Shown here: positions 34,086-42,080 of the stretch, piece after piece
Position numbering within the stretch: the stretch's first letter is position 1
Layout: every line of letters starts with the position of its first letter
Made by a program: the position numbers and the translations under genes
Notes under the pieces: generated by a model
What the model was told of the DNA's origin: nothing
The model's database searches: none
Seen by the model: only the letters and a program-made list of their open reading frames with translations
Assembly (NCBI GenBank): GCA_052379845.1
Contig: JBQTCF010000009.1
Source: Roseinatronobacter sp052379845
GTDB taxonomy: Bacteria; Pseudomonadota; Alphaproteobacteria; Rhodobacterales; Rhodobacteraceae
Reading direction: 5' to 3' (one strand)
DNA length: 64,000 nucleotides

Positions 34086-35021
34086 ATGAGCCGCGCATTC
34101 GTTTTTCCGGGGCAGGGTGCCCAGACCATTGGCATGGGCCAGTCGCTGGCGGCTGCCTATCCGGCCGCGATGGCCGTGTTTGAGGAAGTGGATGAGGCGC
34201 TGGGCGAAAAGCTGTCCAGCCTGATCTGGGAGGGGGATAGTGCCGAGCTGACCCTGACTGCGAACGCCCAACCTGCGCTGATGGCCACATCGCTTGCAGC
34301 ATTGCGCGCGATGGAGGCGGAAGGGGTTGCCATGACCGATGCGGCCTTTGTGGCGGGGCATTCGCTGGGGGAATATTCCGCACTTGCTGCCAGCGGGGCG
34401 TTGACCATTGCTGATGCGGCCCGTTTGTTGCGCATTCGCGGGCAAGCCATGCAGGCGGCGGTTCCGGTGGGCGAAGGGGCGATGGCGGCCCTTCTGGGGC
34501 TGGATTTTGCCGCTGTTGCAGATGTGGCCGCGCAAGCTGCGCAGGGGCAGGTTTGTCAGGCCGCCAATGACAATGACCCTGCACAGGTGGTTGTGTCGGG
34601 GCATAGGGCGGCTGTGGAACGTGCTGTTGAAATTGCCAAGGAGCGCGGCGCACGGCGCGCGATGTTGTTGCCGGTTTCCGCGCCGTTTCATTGCGCCTTG
34701 ATGCAGCCCGCTGCTGAACGCATGGCGCAGGCGCTGGCTGACGTGAGGTTCAAGGCTCCTGCCGTGCCGCTGGTCGCCAATATCCGTGCAGAAGCGGTCA
34801 GCGACCCTGAGGAGATTCGCGCGCTGTTGATTGAACAGGTTACGGGGTCCGTGCGCTGGCGTGAATCGGTGGCGTGGATGGCCGCACAGGGCGTGACGGA
34901 GTTTTGGGAAATCGGGGCCGGCAAGGCGCTTTCGGGGATGATCAAGCGTATTGCGAAAGGCGCGCAGACGCGCAATTTTGGCACGGCTGAGGATGTGCGC
35001 GCACTTGCGGAGCCTCGCTGA
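34086..35021 (+). CDS. fabD: Malonyl-CoA--ACP transacylase
   Basis: 311 residues; transfers malonate from CoA to acyl carrier protein in fatty-acid synthesis. The oxyanion motif FPGQGAQ at residues 6-12, the nucleophile in GHSLGEYSA, the substrate arginine in LRIRGQAMQ and the catalytic histidine in SAPFHCALM are all intact. ATG 34086 has AAGGAGA at the ideal distance. fabG and acpP, often downstream of fabD, are not adjacent here: fabD is followed by a hairpin and a convergent gene. Confidence 0.95.
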   Translation: MSRAFVFPGQGAQTIGMGQSLAAAYPAAMAVFEEVDEALGEKLSSLIWEGDSAELTLTANAQPALMATSLAALRAMEAEGVAMTDAAFVAGHSLGEYSALAASGALTIADAARLLRIRGQAMQAAVPVGEGAMAALLGLDFAAVADVAAQAAQGQVCQAANDNDPAQVVVSGHRAAVERAVEIAKERGARRAMLLPVSAPFHCALMQPAAERMAQALADVRFKAPAVPLVANIRAEAVSDPEEIRALLIEQVTGSVRWRESVAWMAAQGVTEFWEIGAGKALSGMIKRIAKGAQTRNFGTAEDVRALAEPR

Positions 35022-35032
35022 GGGATTGGCGC

Positions 35033-35062
35033 AGGTCGCGTCGGTGCACTTCAACGCGACCT
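35033..35062. terminator. Hairpin after fabD
   Basis: AGGTCGCGT (35033-35041) pairs exactly with ACGCGACCT (35054-35062) around a 12-base loop, 12 bases after the fabD stop. There is no T run, so it may work with Rho or only protect the 3' end. Confidence 0.5.
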
Positions 35063-35214
35063 GTGCCATGCTTTTGCGCTGCTTTCACGGGGCGGGGGCG
35101 TTCAATGGCATGCGCCCACACCCCATTCTGAACCCGGCGCAGTCGTCTGTTGAGCACGCGCAAAACCGGCGCGTAGGTTTGCGCACCATGCTGTAGTGCC
35201 CCCGATGGCCGGTG

Positions 35215-35772
35215 TCAGGGAATGATGCGCGCATAGCGCACACCGGCAAGGGATGCGCCCGCCAGCATGCCCGATTGGCCAAACACCACTGCGATGACGG
35301 GGGCAAATTGCGTTGTGGTTTCCGCCCCCATTGACCCCCCTTGTGACGGCGTGGCATAGCGCAGATCGGCGCTTGCGGCCCATCCTTCGGACATGCGAAA
35401 ATCCTGCAGGGCCTGTTCGGTCATGAAAAACAGCGCATGTGCATATTGCTGCGCGCCCAGCTGAAACCCGACGCTGGCGCGCGTGGCGGAATAATAATCC
35501 ACGGTGATGTCATCAATCCGCAAGGCCCCGCGCCCATAGGACCCGCCCACGAACAGGCCCGCTTCGGTGATGACAGGAATATACAAAATACCGCGTGCAT
35601 TCTGGAACAATTCGTTCAGGGACGGGTAGGTGTTGCGCAAGAAGTCGCGTGCCGTGTCAACGCGCGCATCCAGTATGTCGGCCCCTTGTCCCCCGATCGG
35701 GTTGCCGCAGGCCGCAAGCAAGGCGGTTGCGCCAGTGCCAAGCATCAGGTTTCGGCGCGATAGCTGCATCAT
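35215..35772 (-). CDS. SYLF-domain (YSC84-like) lipoprotein with a Tat-type signal
   Basis: About 185 residues. The N-terminus QLSRRNLMLGTGATALLAACG joins a twin-arginine motif to a lipobox (LAAC), suggesting a Tat-exported lipoprotein. The body has the SYLF pattern: LRNTYPSLNELFQNARGILYIP, GGSYGRGALR, YYSATRASVGFQLGAQQY and a final glycine-rich strand region. SYLF domains bind phosphoinositides in eukaryotes; bacterial members are secreted or outer-membrane lipoproteins of unknown role. No strong ribosome-binding site precedes ATG 35772, and ATG 35769 is equally likely. Confidence 0.85.
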   Translation of the reverse strand: MMQLSRRNLMLGTGATALLAACGNPIGGQGADILDARVDTARDFLRNTYPSLNELFQNARGILYIPVITEAGLFVGGSYGRGALRIDDITVDYYSATRASVGFQLGAQQYAHALFFMTEQALQDFRMSEGWAASADLRYATPSQGGSMGAETTTQFAPVIAVVFGQSGMLAGASLAGVRYARIIP

Positions 35773-35946
35773 GGTTGTGTTTACCCTCTGTTCTGGCCCG
35801 TATTCGGGCTGCCTCTGACTACATGGTTGGCCCATGCGTATTTATCGCGCTTATGATACGGGGAATGCGCGCGCTTGTCATCTGTTTGAAGGCGGTGTCA
35901 TAGTGTTGCGCGCAGTCTTGCCGGTGCCGGTCATCTGACGGGTGGG

Positions 35947-36939
35947 TTATTGCGCCAACAGTTGCGCCAGGCGCGGCGCAAAATAGGTCAGCACCCCGTC
36001 ACAGCCCGCGCGCTTGAATGCCATCAGGCTTTCGAACATCGCTTTATCCCCGTCCAGCCAGCCATTCTGCGCCGCCGCCATCAACATGGCGTATTCACCC
36101 GAGACCTGATAGGCGAAAGTCGGCTGGCCGAACTGGTCCTTGACCGCGCGGCAAATATCCAGATAGGGCATGCCGGGCTTGACCATCACCATATCTGCGC
36201 CTTCATCCAGATCGCGCGCAACGCAGCGCAGGGCCTCTTCGCGGTTGGCAGGGTTGATCTGATAGGTGGCCTTGTCCCCGACCAGCCGCCCCGACGCGCC
36301 CACTGCATCGCGGAACGGCCCGTAAAATGCACTGGCGAATTTTGCCGCATAGGACAGGATGGCCACATGCTTGTGGCCCTGTGCCTCCAATGCCGTGCGC
36401 AGTGCCCCGATGCGCCCGTCCATCATGTCTGACGGCCCGAGGATATCTGCGCCCGCTTCTGCCTGGGCCAGCCCCATCTTGACCAGCGCCGCGACAGTTT
36501 CATCATTCAGGATTTCGCCATTCACCACCAGCCCGTCATGCCCGTTCGCATTATACGGGTCCAGCGCGATATCGGTCATGACCATCAAATCGGGAAATTC
36601 CGCCTTGAGCATGCGGATCGCACGATTGGTCAGGTTTTCGGGGTTCCACGCTTCCTCGCAGGTTTCCGTGCGCAAGGATGGGTCGGTATAGGGAAACAGG
36701 CAAATCGCTGGAATCCCAAGCGCCTGCGCCTTTTCTGCGGCGGGCAAAAGCCGGTCAAGCGACATGCGGCTGACACCGGGCAAAGAGGCGATCGGCTCGT
36801 CCATTGCAGTGCCATCGCGGATAAACGCAGGCCAGATCAGGTCCTTGGTGGTCAGGCCATGTTCCTGCACCATTTCACGCAAAGCACGGGTGCGGCGCAG
36901 GCGACGCATGCGGGTGACAGGAATTTGGGCTGATGACAT
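35947..36939 (-). CDS. hemB: Delta-aminolevulinic acid dehydratase (porphobilinogen synthase)
   Basis: 330 residues; condenses two 5-aminolevulinate molecules to porphobilinogen in haem and bacteriochlorophyll synthesis. The Schiff-base lysines sit in SYAAKFASAFYGPFRDA and MVKPGMPYLD. DMMDGRIGALR and SDMMDGR are the expected active-site flanks. The metal-site region has D-IALDPYNANGHDG, the magnesium-type alphaproteobacterial form, rather than the cysteine-rich zinc form. ATG 36939 has AAAGG at eight bases; the longer upstream frame lacks initiation signals. Confidence 0.95.
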   Translation of the reverse strand: MSSAQIPVTRMRRLRRTRALREMVQEHGLTTKDLIWPAFIRDGTAMDEPIASLPGVSRMSLDRLLPAAEKAQALGIPAICLFPYTDPSLRTETCEEAWNPENLTNRAIRMLKAEFPDLMVMTDIALDPYNANGHDGLVVNGEILNDETVAALVKMGLAQAEAGADILGPSDMMDGRIGALRTALEAQGHKHVAILSYAAKFASAFYGPFRDAVGASGRLVGDKATYQINPANREEALRCVARDLDEGADMVMVKPGMPYLDICRAVKDQFGQPTFAYQVSGEYAMLMAAAQNGWLDGDKAMFESLMAFKRAGCDGVLTYFAPRLAQLLAQ

Positions 36940-37184
36940 GGGACGGGCCTTTCTGTTGACATAGGAATGTGTTGGCATGTCGAACACAAAAAAGGAAGCC
37001 CCGCCGGGCACCACCACTGCGTTGATGCGCCGCGCAGGTCAGGTTGTGGCTTCGCGTTGATCCCCGCGACCGACCATGCCACAGGCGCCTGCGTGAAATG
37101 CGTGTTGGATATTTGTTTGCAATCCCGCCACCCGGCGCGAAAGCTCCACCACCCCGAAACCATTTAAGTCATTGGTTTTGAAGG

Positions 37185-37268
37185 TGGTGGGCGACCCTGG
37201 AATCGAACCAGGCGTGGGTCTCCCCGGCGGAGTTACAGTCCGCTGCCGCACCTTGCAGCTCGTCGCCC
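37185..37268 (-). tRNA. tRNA-Tyr (anticodon GTA)
   Basis: On the minus strand the 84 bases give acceptor GGGCGAC/GTCGCCC, anticodon arm GCGGA-CTGTAAC-TCCGC with anticodon GTA, a long variable arm as in class II tRNAs, T arm CCTGG-TTCGATT-CCAGG and an encoded CCA. Confidence 0.94.
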
Positions 37269-37434
37269 TAATGTGGCGCTTCGATACCGAAGGGCCGAAG
37301 CAGCGTCAAGGGTCGAAACTGCAAGATTGCGCAGTTTATTTGTGTCCATGCTTTGGGGGGTTGATCCCGCGCGCGCGGCTGCGCATGGTCAGGAATGATT
37401 CACCTGTGATATGCGACCAAACTGGGGGCAAGGC

Positions 37435-38229
37435 ATGAAGAAACCCGATTGGGTTATCGACAAGGAGAAGGCGCGGCGCGCGGCGCGGGCAGAAACGCTT
37501 TGGTTGTTTGGCCTGCATGCTGTGCGCGATGCACTGATGAACCCGATGCGCGAAAAACTGCGCCTTGTCGTGACATTGAACGCCGCCCAGAAACTGGAAG
37601 ATGCGATTGCCGCCAGCGGGCTGACGCCTGAGATGTCGGATGCCCGCAAATTTGCCGCCCCGATCAGCGCAGACTCTGTTCATCAGGGTGCCGCACTGGA
37701 GGTTCGGCCATTGGACTGGGGAACGAGTGCGCAGCGCTGCGCGCCTGTGGACGGGGCCGGTCTGGTGGTGATTCTGGACCGCGTCAGCGACCCGCATAAT
37801 GTGGGTGCGATTTTGCGGTCTGCCGAAGTGTTCGGCGCGCGTGCGGTGATTGCCACCCAGCGCCATGCCGCCCCCGAAACCGGCGCATTGGCCAAAACCG
37901 CCAGCGGCGCGCTGGAACGCCAGCCCTATTTACGGGTGCGCAATCTGGCCGAGGAAATGGAAAGCCTGAAGGACATGGGCTATATCCTCATTGGTCTGGA
38001 TGGCGACGGGCCATTGACGCTTGGGCAAACACTGGCAGCGGTGCCGCCCGGGCCGGTGGGGCTGGTTCTGGGGGCCGAAGGGCCGGGGCTGCGCGACAAA
38101 ACGCGCGAAACCTGTGATTACATCGCGCGTATTCCGGCGGCGGCGGATTTCGGGTCATTGAATGTGTCCAATGCGGCCGCTGTGGGGCTGTATGCCGCCA
38201 GTCTGGCGCAACCGGCCATAGTGACATGA
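37435..38229 (+). CDS. rlmB: TrmH-family 23S rRNA (guanosine-2'-O)-methyltransferase RlmB-like
   Basis: 264 residues of the SPOUT superfamily: an N-terminal substrate-binding domain (LWLFGLHAVRDAL) and a C-terminal knotted domain with the three TrmH motifs: DPHNVGAILRSAEVFGA, LVLGAEGPGLR and IPAAADFGSLNVSNAAA. E. coli RlmB methylates G2251 of 23S rRNA with S-adenosylmethionine. ATG 37435 has GGGGGCAAGG just upstream. It overlaps the next gene by four bases (ATGA). RlmB versus a tRNA-modifying TrmH paralogue is judged from length and the N-terminal domain. Confidence 0.9.
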   Translation: MKKPDWVIDKEKARRAARAETLWLFGLHAVRDALMNPMREKLRLVVTLNAAQKLEDAIAASGLTPEMSDARKFAAPISADSVHQGAALEVRPLDWGTSAQRCAPVDGAGLVVILDRVSDPHNVGAILRSAEVFGARAVIATQRHAAPETGALAKTASGALERQPYLRVRNLAEEMESLKDMGYILIGLDGDGPLTLGQTLAAVPPGPVGLVLGAEGPGLRDKTRETCDYIARIPAAADFGSLNVSNAAAVGLYAASLAQPAIVT

Positions 38230-38810
38230 AGGGGGCGGTGCTGGCGCTTCTGGCATTTTCGGCGCTGGCATCCTGTGCGTCGATCAGCCGGGAGGAATGC
38301 TTACAGGGCGACTGGGCCGCCATCGGGCTGCGCGACGGGGTGGCGGGCGAACGCGCCGACGCGCAATTTGACCGGCATGTGCGCCAATGCGCAAAAGTGG
38401 ACGTGTCCCCGCAGCGCAGCGAATGGCAGCGCGGCTATGACCAGGGCTTGCAGCGGTTCTGCACGCCCTTGTCGGGACTGGCACAGGGGCAGGGCGGGCG
38501 CATCAACCGCAACCTGTGCCCCACAGCCTTGGCGGCAGGGTTTGACCAAGGCCATGCGCTTGGCCTGAGGGAGCATGCCCAACGCGCGCGGGTGCAGAAT
38601 GTTCTGAATGAAATGAGCAGCTTGCGCGACAGAAATCATGTGATTGTTGCGGAATTGGCGGCGGGTGACAATGCGGGTCTGCGTGCCGAATTGAACAATA
38701 ACCAGTCTGAATTGCTGCGTCTGCAACTGGACCTTGGGTTTGAACGCGTCGCCCTGTCGCGACTGGAGAGCGAGGTCAGGGCCTTCCGCGCGCTGTTTAG
38801 CGCAGGCTAA
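38226..38810 (+). CDS. DUF2799 lipoprotein
   Basis: 194 residues with a lipoprotein signal (LALLAFSALASCAS, lipobox LASC). The mature protein has the DUF2799 pattern: CLQGDWAAIGLRDGVAG, then QRGYDQGLQRFC and FDQGHALGLREH, followed by a C-terminal coiled coil (about 130-190). The family sits on the periplasmic side of a membrane and has no known activity. It is coupled to rlmB by a four-base overlap, and its 3' end overlaps convergent purN by 14 bases. Confidence 0.88.
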   Translation: MKGAVLALLAFSALASCASISREECLQGDWAAIGLRDGVAGERADAQFDRHVRQCAKVDVSPQRSEWQRGYDQGLQRFCTPLSGLAQGQGGRINRNLCPTALAAGFDQGHALGLREHAQRARVQNVLNEMSSLRDRNHVIVAELAAGDNAGLRAELNNNQSELLRLQLDLGFERVALSRLESEVRAFRALFSAG

Positions 38811-39390
38811 GCATGCCACGCTCGCCCATGGCGACGCGGCGCAAAACCGCAGGATACAGGCGGTGTTCCATGGGCAGGACGCGTGCGGCCAATGTTTCGG
38901 GCGTGTCACCCGGCAGCACCGGGACACGCGCCTGACCCAGAATCGGCCCGTCATCCAGTGCGGCGGTCACTTCATGCACCGTGCATCCCGCTTCGGTGTC
39001 GCCTGCGGCAATGGCGCGCGCATGGGTGTTCAACCCTTTGTATTTGGGCAACAGCGACGGGTGGATATTCAGCATCCGCCCTTCGAACCGCGCCACGAAT
39101 TCAGGGGTCAGCACGCGCATGAACCCAGCCAAGGCGACAATATCGGGCTGTGCGTCCAGCAGCGGGCGCAGCAGCGCGTCTTCGAATGCGGCGCGGTCAC
39201 GGCCGAAGGGGCGGTGGTCCATGGCGGCTGTTGGAATTCCCATGTCCTGCGCCTTGGTCAGGCCCGTGGCCGCAGGATCATTGGACAAAACCAGACAGGG
39301 GCGCGCGGGATGGTCGCCTTGCATGGAGTGCGCAAGCGCCACCATATTGGACCCGGACCCCGAAATCAGGATCGCAACGCGCAAACTCAT
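38797..39390 (-). CDS. purN: Phosphoribosylglycinamide formyltransferase
   Basis: 197 residues; formylates GAR with 10-formyl-tetrahydrofolate, step three of purine synthesis. Visible: ISGSGSNM phosphate-binding loop (8-15), catalytic N-x-H in MLNIHPSLLP and the later aspartate in ALDDGPILGQ. The start overlaps the stop of purM (TCAT on the plus strand), so purM-purN form a coupled operon transcribed leftward. The last 14 bases overlap the end of the DUF2799 gene on the opposite strand. Confidence 0.95.
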   Translation of the reverse strand: MSLRVAILISGSGSNMVALAHSMQGDHPARPCLVLSNDPAATGLTKAQDMGIPTAAMDHRPFGRDRAAFEDALLRPLLDAQPDIVALAGFMRVLTPEFVARFEGRMLNIHPSLLPKYKGLNTHARAIAAGDTEAGCTVHEVTAALDDGPILGQARVPVLPGDTPETLAARVLPMEHRLYPAVLRRVAMGERGMLSLR

Positions 39391-40433
39391 ACAAGGTGTC
39401 CGCTATAGCGGATTGCGTCCTCTTCGGTGACATGTCCGATACGCGATACGGTTTCGCCCGATTGCGTCAGCAATTCTGACAGCGCATCAGCACGCTCGGC
39501 CGCGACCACCAGCACCATGCCGATACCCGCATTGAAGGTTTTCAGCATCTCGGCCTGTTCCAGCCCGCCTGCCTGTGCCAGCCAGCCGAAAACCGGGGGC
39601 AGGGTCCATGTGCCCAGATCAATATCTGCGCCCAATCCTTCGGGCAGGACGCGCGGCAGGTTTTCGGTCAGGCCGCCACCCGTGATATGGGCCAGCGCAT
39701 GCACCCCGCCCGCCCGGATCGCTGCCAATGCGGGTTTGACATACAGCCGCGTGGGCGCCAGCAGTTCCGCGCCCATGGTGCCAGTCCCGAAGGGGGCGGC
39801 GCTGTCCCAGTTCAGGCCAGCGTGGTCCACCACTTTGCGCACCAGGCTGTAGCCATTGGAATGCACGCCATCCGAGGCAAGCCCCAGCAGCACATCGCCC
39901 GCGCCCACCCCTGCGGGCAAGTCCGCCCCGCGTTCCATGGCCCCCACGGCAAAACCGGCCAGATCGAAATCCTTGGCATCATACATGCCGGGCATTTCTG
40001 CGGTTTCCCCACCAATCAGCGCGCAGCCCGACGCCTGGCAGCCTGTCGCAATGCCGGTAATGATTCGCGTGGCATCTGCGACATCCAGCTTGCCGGTGGC
40101 GAAATAATCCAGAAAGAACAGCGGTTCCGCGCCCTGACACACCAGATCGTTGACACACATGGCGACCAGATCAATCCCGATCGTGTCCAGATGGCCGGTG
40201 TCAATGGCGATGCGCAGCTTGGTTCCCACCCCGTCCGTGGCGGCCACCAGCACAGGGTCCTGATACCCCGCAGCTTTCAGGTCAAACAACGCGCCAAACC
40301 CCCCAAGGCCGGACATGACGCCCGCGCGCGCCGTGGCTTTTGCCGCGGGCTTGATGGCCTCGACCAATGCATTGCCTGCGTCAATATCGACACCCGCCTG
40401 GGCATAGCTTAGCCCGTTCTTTCCTTCTGACAT
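39387..40433 (-). CDS. purM: Phosphoribosylformylglycinamidine cyclo-ligase
   Basis: 348 residues of AIR synthetase, purine step five. The ATP-grasp-like PurM fold is recognisable from YAQAGVDIDAGNALVE, GVGTKLRIA, CVNDLVCQGAEPLFFLDYFATGKLD, IGGETAEMPGMY and HITGGGLTENLPRVLP. ATG 40433 was chosen because MSEGKNGLSYAQAGVD is the normal start; the frame is open 40 codons further but without homology. It begins the purM-purN operon, divergent from the tRNA gene at 40562. Confidence 0.95.
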   Translation of the reverse strand: MSEGKNGLSYAQAGVDIDAGNALVEAIKPAAKATARAGVMSGLGGFGALFDLKAAGYQDPVLVAATDGVGTKLRIAIDTGHLDTIGIDLVAMCVNDLVCQGAEPLFFLDYFATGKLDVADATRIITGIATGCQASGCALIGGETAEMPGMYDAKDFDLAGFAVGAMERGADLPAGVGAGDVLLGLASDGVHSNGYSLVRKVVDHAGLNWDSAAPFGTGTMGAELLAPTRLYVKPALAAIRAGGVHALAHITGGGLTENLPRVLPEGLGADIDLGTWTLPPVFGWLAQAGGLEQAEMLKTFNAGIGMVLVVAAERADALSELLTQSGETVSRIGHVTEEDAIRYSGHLV

Positions 40434-40561
40434 GATCGCAGCCCTTCGCAGCAAGACATATGCTGCGCGCGATACCCGATTGCGCGCGTCAGGGCAACCG
40501 ATCCAATGTGCAACAGGGTGCTTGACCAGCGCGCGCATTGTGCGTAGCAACACGCGCAGGC

Positions 40562-40638
40562 GGGCCTGTAGCTCAATTGGTTAGAGCAGAGCGCTCATAA
40601 CGCTTTGGTTGGGGGTTCGAGTCCCTCCGGGCCTACCA
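40562..40638 (+). tRNA. tRNA with CAT anticodon, probably tRNA-Ile2 (lysidine type)
   Basis: 77 bases including CCA: acceptor GGGCCTG/CGGGCCT, D arm GCTC/GAGC, anticodon arm GAGCG-CTCATAA-CGCTT, T arm GGGGG-TTCGAGT-CCCTC. The anticodon reads Met, but C4-G69 and C5-G68 pairs and the isoleucine-like acceptor (GGGCCTG) are features of the tRNA-Ile2 recognised by TilS, which converts C34 to lysidine and so decodes AUA. Elongator tRNA-Met remains possible. Confidence 0.85.
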
Positions 40639-40947
40639 CGCCTTATTCCCCCCCCCTCGCTGTGACGTGGTGCCCGACGTCTTTGGCGCGTCGTCGCATT
40701 ATGGACTGCCGCGTTAAGATCGAATGCTGTGCGTTTTAAGATGGGATGCCGCACATTGGCCTGCAAAGCGCGCTGTTTCAAGGCAGTTGGTCTGAATTGC
40801 TGGCATATGCGCATTTACAGGCTTGACCGATTTACGATTATCGGCGCAAACTTGCCGACAGTGAAAGGCTGTCATGGCTGAACACAATATCCCCCTGACA
40901 AACGGGGGACAGACCGCCGCCAAGGCGGCGACAACAGAGAGGTAAAC
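40639..40947. other. 309-base upstream region of the aap operon
   Basis: No gene is supported. It contains the imperfect tandem repeats described separately and probably the promoter of aapJ. The last 20 bases hold the ribosome-binding site GAGAGG before ATG 40948. Confidence 0.6.
40701..40757. repeat. Imperfect tandem repeats upstream of aapJ
   Basis: TTAAGATCGAATGCTGTGCG (from 40714) and TTAAGATGGGATGCCGCACA (from 40736) match at 16 of 22 positions and are spaced exactly 22 bases apart; a third shorter element ATGGACTGCCGCG starts at 40701. They lie 190-250 bases before aapJ and could be a regulator-binding array, or an accident of local duplication. Confidence 0.4.
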
Positions 40948-41967
40948 ATGAAGAAATCCGTATTCCTCGGCACTTTTGCCGCGACGTCGCTTATTGCGGG
41001 CCTTGCGCATGCGCAATCCACGCTGGAAACAGTGCAATCCCGCGGGGAGTTGAACTGCGGTGTTTCCACCGGGCTTGCAGGGTTTTCGGCCCCTGATGGC
41101 AATGGTGTATGGCAAGGTTTCGATGTGGACTATTGCCGCGCTGTGGCCGCAGCCGTCCTGAATGACCCGATGGCGGTGAATTTTGTTCCCACAACAGGGC
41201 AAACCCGTTTTTCGGCGCTGGCCTCTGGCGAAGTGGACATTCTGGCCCGCAACACCACATGGACCTTCTCGCGCGATGTTGACCTGAACTTCACCTTCGT
41301 CGGGACCAACTACTATGATGGTCAGGGCTTCATGGTCACGCGCGAACTGGGTGTCAGTTCAGCGCTGGAACTGGACGGTGCGACTGTGTGCATCCAAACC
41401 GGCACCACGACCGAGTTGAACCTTGCGGATTACTTCCGCGTCAATGGCATGGCCTATGAACCGGTGCCGATTGAAACCAACGCAGAAGCGCAGCAGCAAT
41501 ACCTTGCGGGTGCATGTGACGTTTACACCACCGATGTGTCCGGTCTGGCCGCAACGCGGGCGTCGTTTGCGAACCCGGCTGACCATGTCATCTTGCCGGA
41601 AGTCATTTCCAAAGAACCGCTTGGGCCAGCAGTGCGCCACGGTGATGACCAGTGGGCCGATATCACCCGCTGGACATTGTTTGCCCTGATCGCAGCCGAA
41701 GAACTGGGTGTGACCTCGGCCAATATCGATGAAATGAAGGCTGGCACGGACAATCCCGAAATCAACCGTCTGTTGGGTGCCGAAGGGGATCTGGGCGCGA
41801 TGTTCGGTCTGGACAGCGAATGGGCCGTTCGCGCAATTGCGGCGGCTGGCAACTATGGCGAGATTTTCTCGGCCACGATCGGCGAGCAGACGCCCATCGG
41901 TCTGGCGCGTGGTCTGAACGCACAGTGGACACAAGGCGGCCTGCTCTACGCACCGCCCTTCCGCTAA
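40948..41967 (+). CDS. aapJ: General L-amino-acid ABC transporter, periplasmic binding protein
   Basis: 339 residues: Sec signal peptide (about 1-23, AHAQS) and a type II solute-binding protein of the AapJ/BztA group. Typical segments: LETVQSRGELNCGVSTGLAGFSAPD split around the start of the ligand domain, FDVDYCRAVAAAVL, TGQTRFSALASGEVDILARNTTWTFSRD. AapJ binds a wide range of L-amino acids for AapQMP. ATG 40948 follows GAGAGGTAAAC. It is first in the operon and is separated from the permeases by a strong hairpin, which should make it the most abundant product. Confidence 0.95.
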   Translation: MKKSVFLGTFAATSLIAGLAHAQSTLETVQSRGELNCGVSTGLAGFSAPDGNGVWQGFDVDYCRAVAAAVLNDPMAVNFVPTTGQTRFSALASGEVDILARNTTWTFSRDVDLNFTFVGTNYYDGQGFMVTRELGVSSALELDGATVCIQTGTTTELNLADYFRVNGMAYEPVPIETNAEAQQQYLAGACDVYTTDVSGLAATRASFANPADHVILPEVISKEPLGPAVRHGDDQWADITRWTLFALIAAEELGVTSANIDEMKAGTDNPEINRLLGAEGDLGAMFGLDSEWAVRAIAAAGNYGEIFSATIGEQTPIGLARGLNAQWTQGGLLYAPPFR

Positions 41968-41976
41968 CAGGATATG

Positions 41977-42007
41977 AAACGCGCGCCCCTGTGGCGCGCG
42001 TTTTTTT
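41977..42007 (+). terminator. Intraoperonic terminator/attenuator between aapJ and aapQ
   Basis: Arms AAACGCGCGCC (41977-41987) and GGCGCGCGTTT (41993-42003), loop CCTGT, then TTTT. It starts 10 bases after the aapJ stop. Partial termination here would explain excess binding protein over permease, as in other ABC operons. Confidence 0.85.
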
Positions 42008-42080
42008 ATCGCCAATCCGTATTGTTTACTGAGCATGCTTTGGCCGCGCGATACGTCGCTGCCAAGGTCAGGAGTATATC

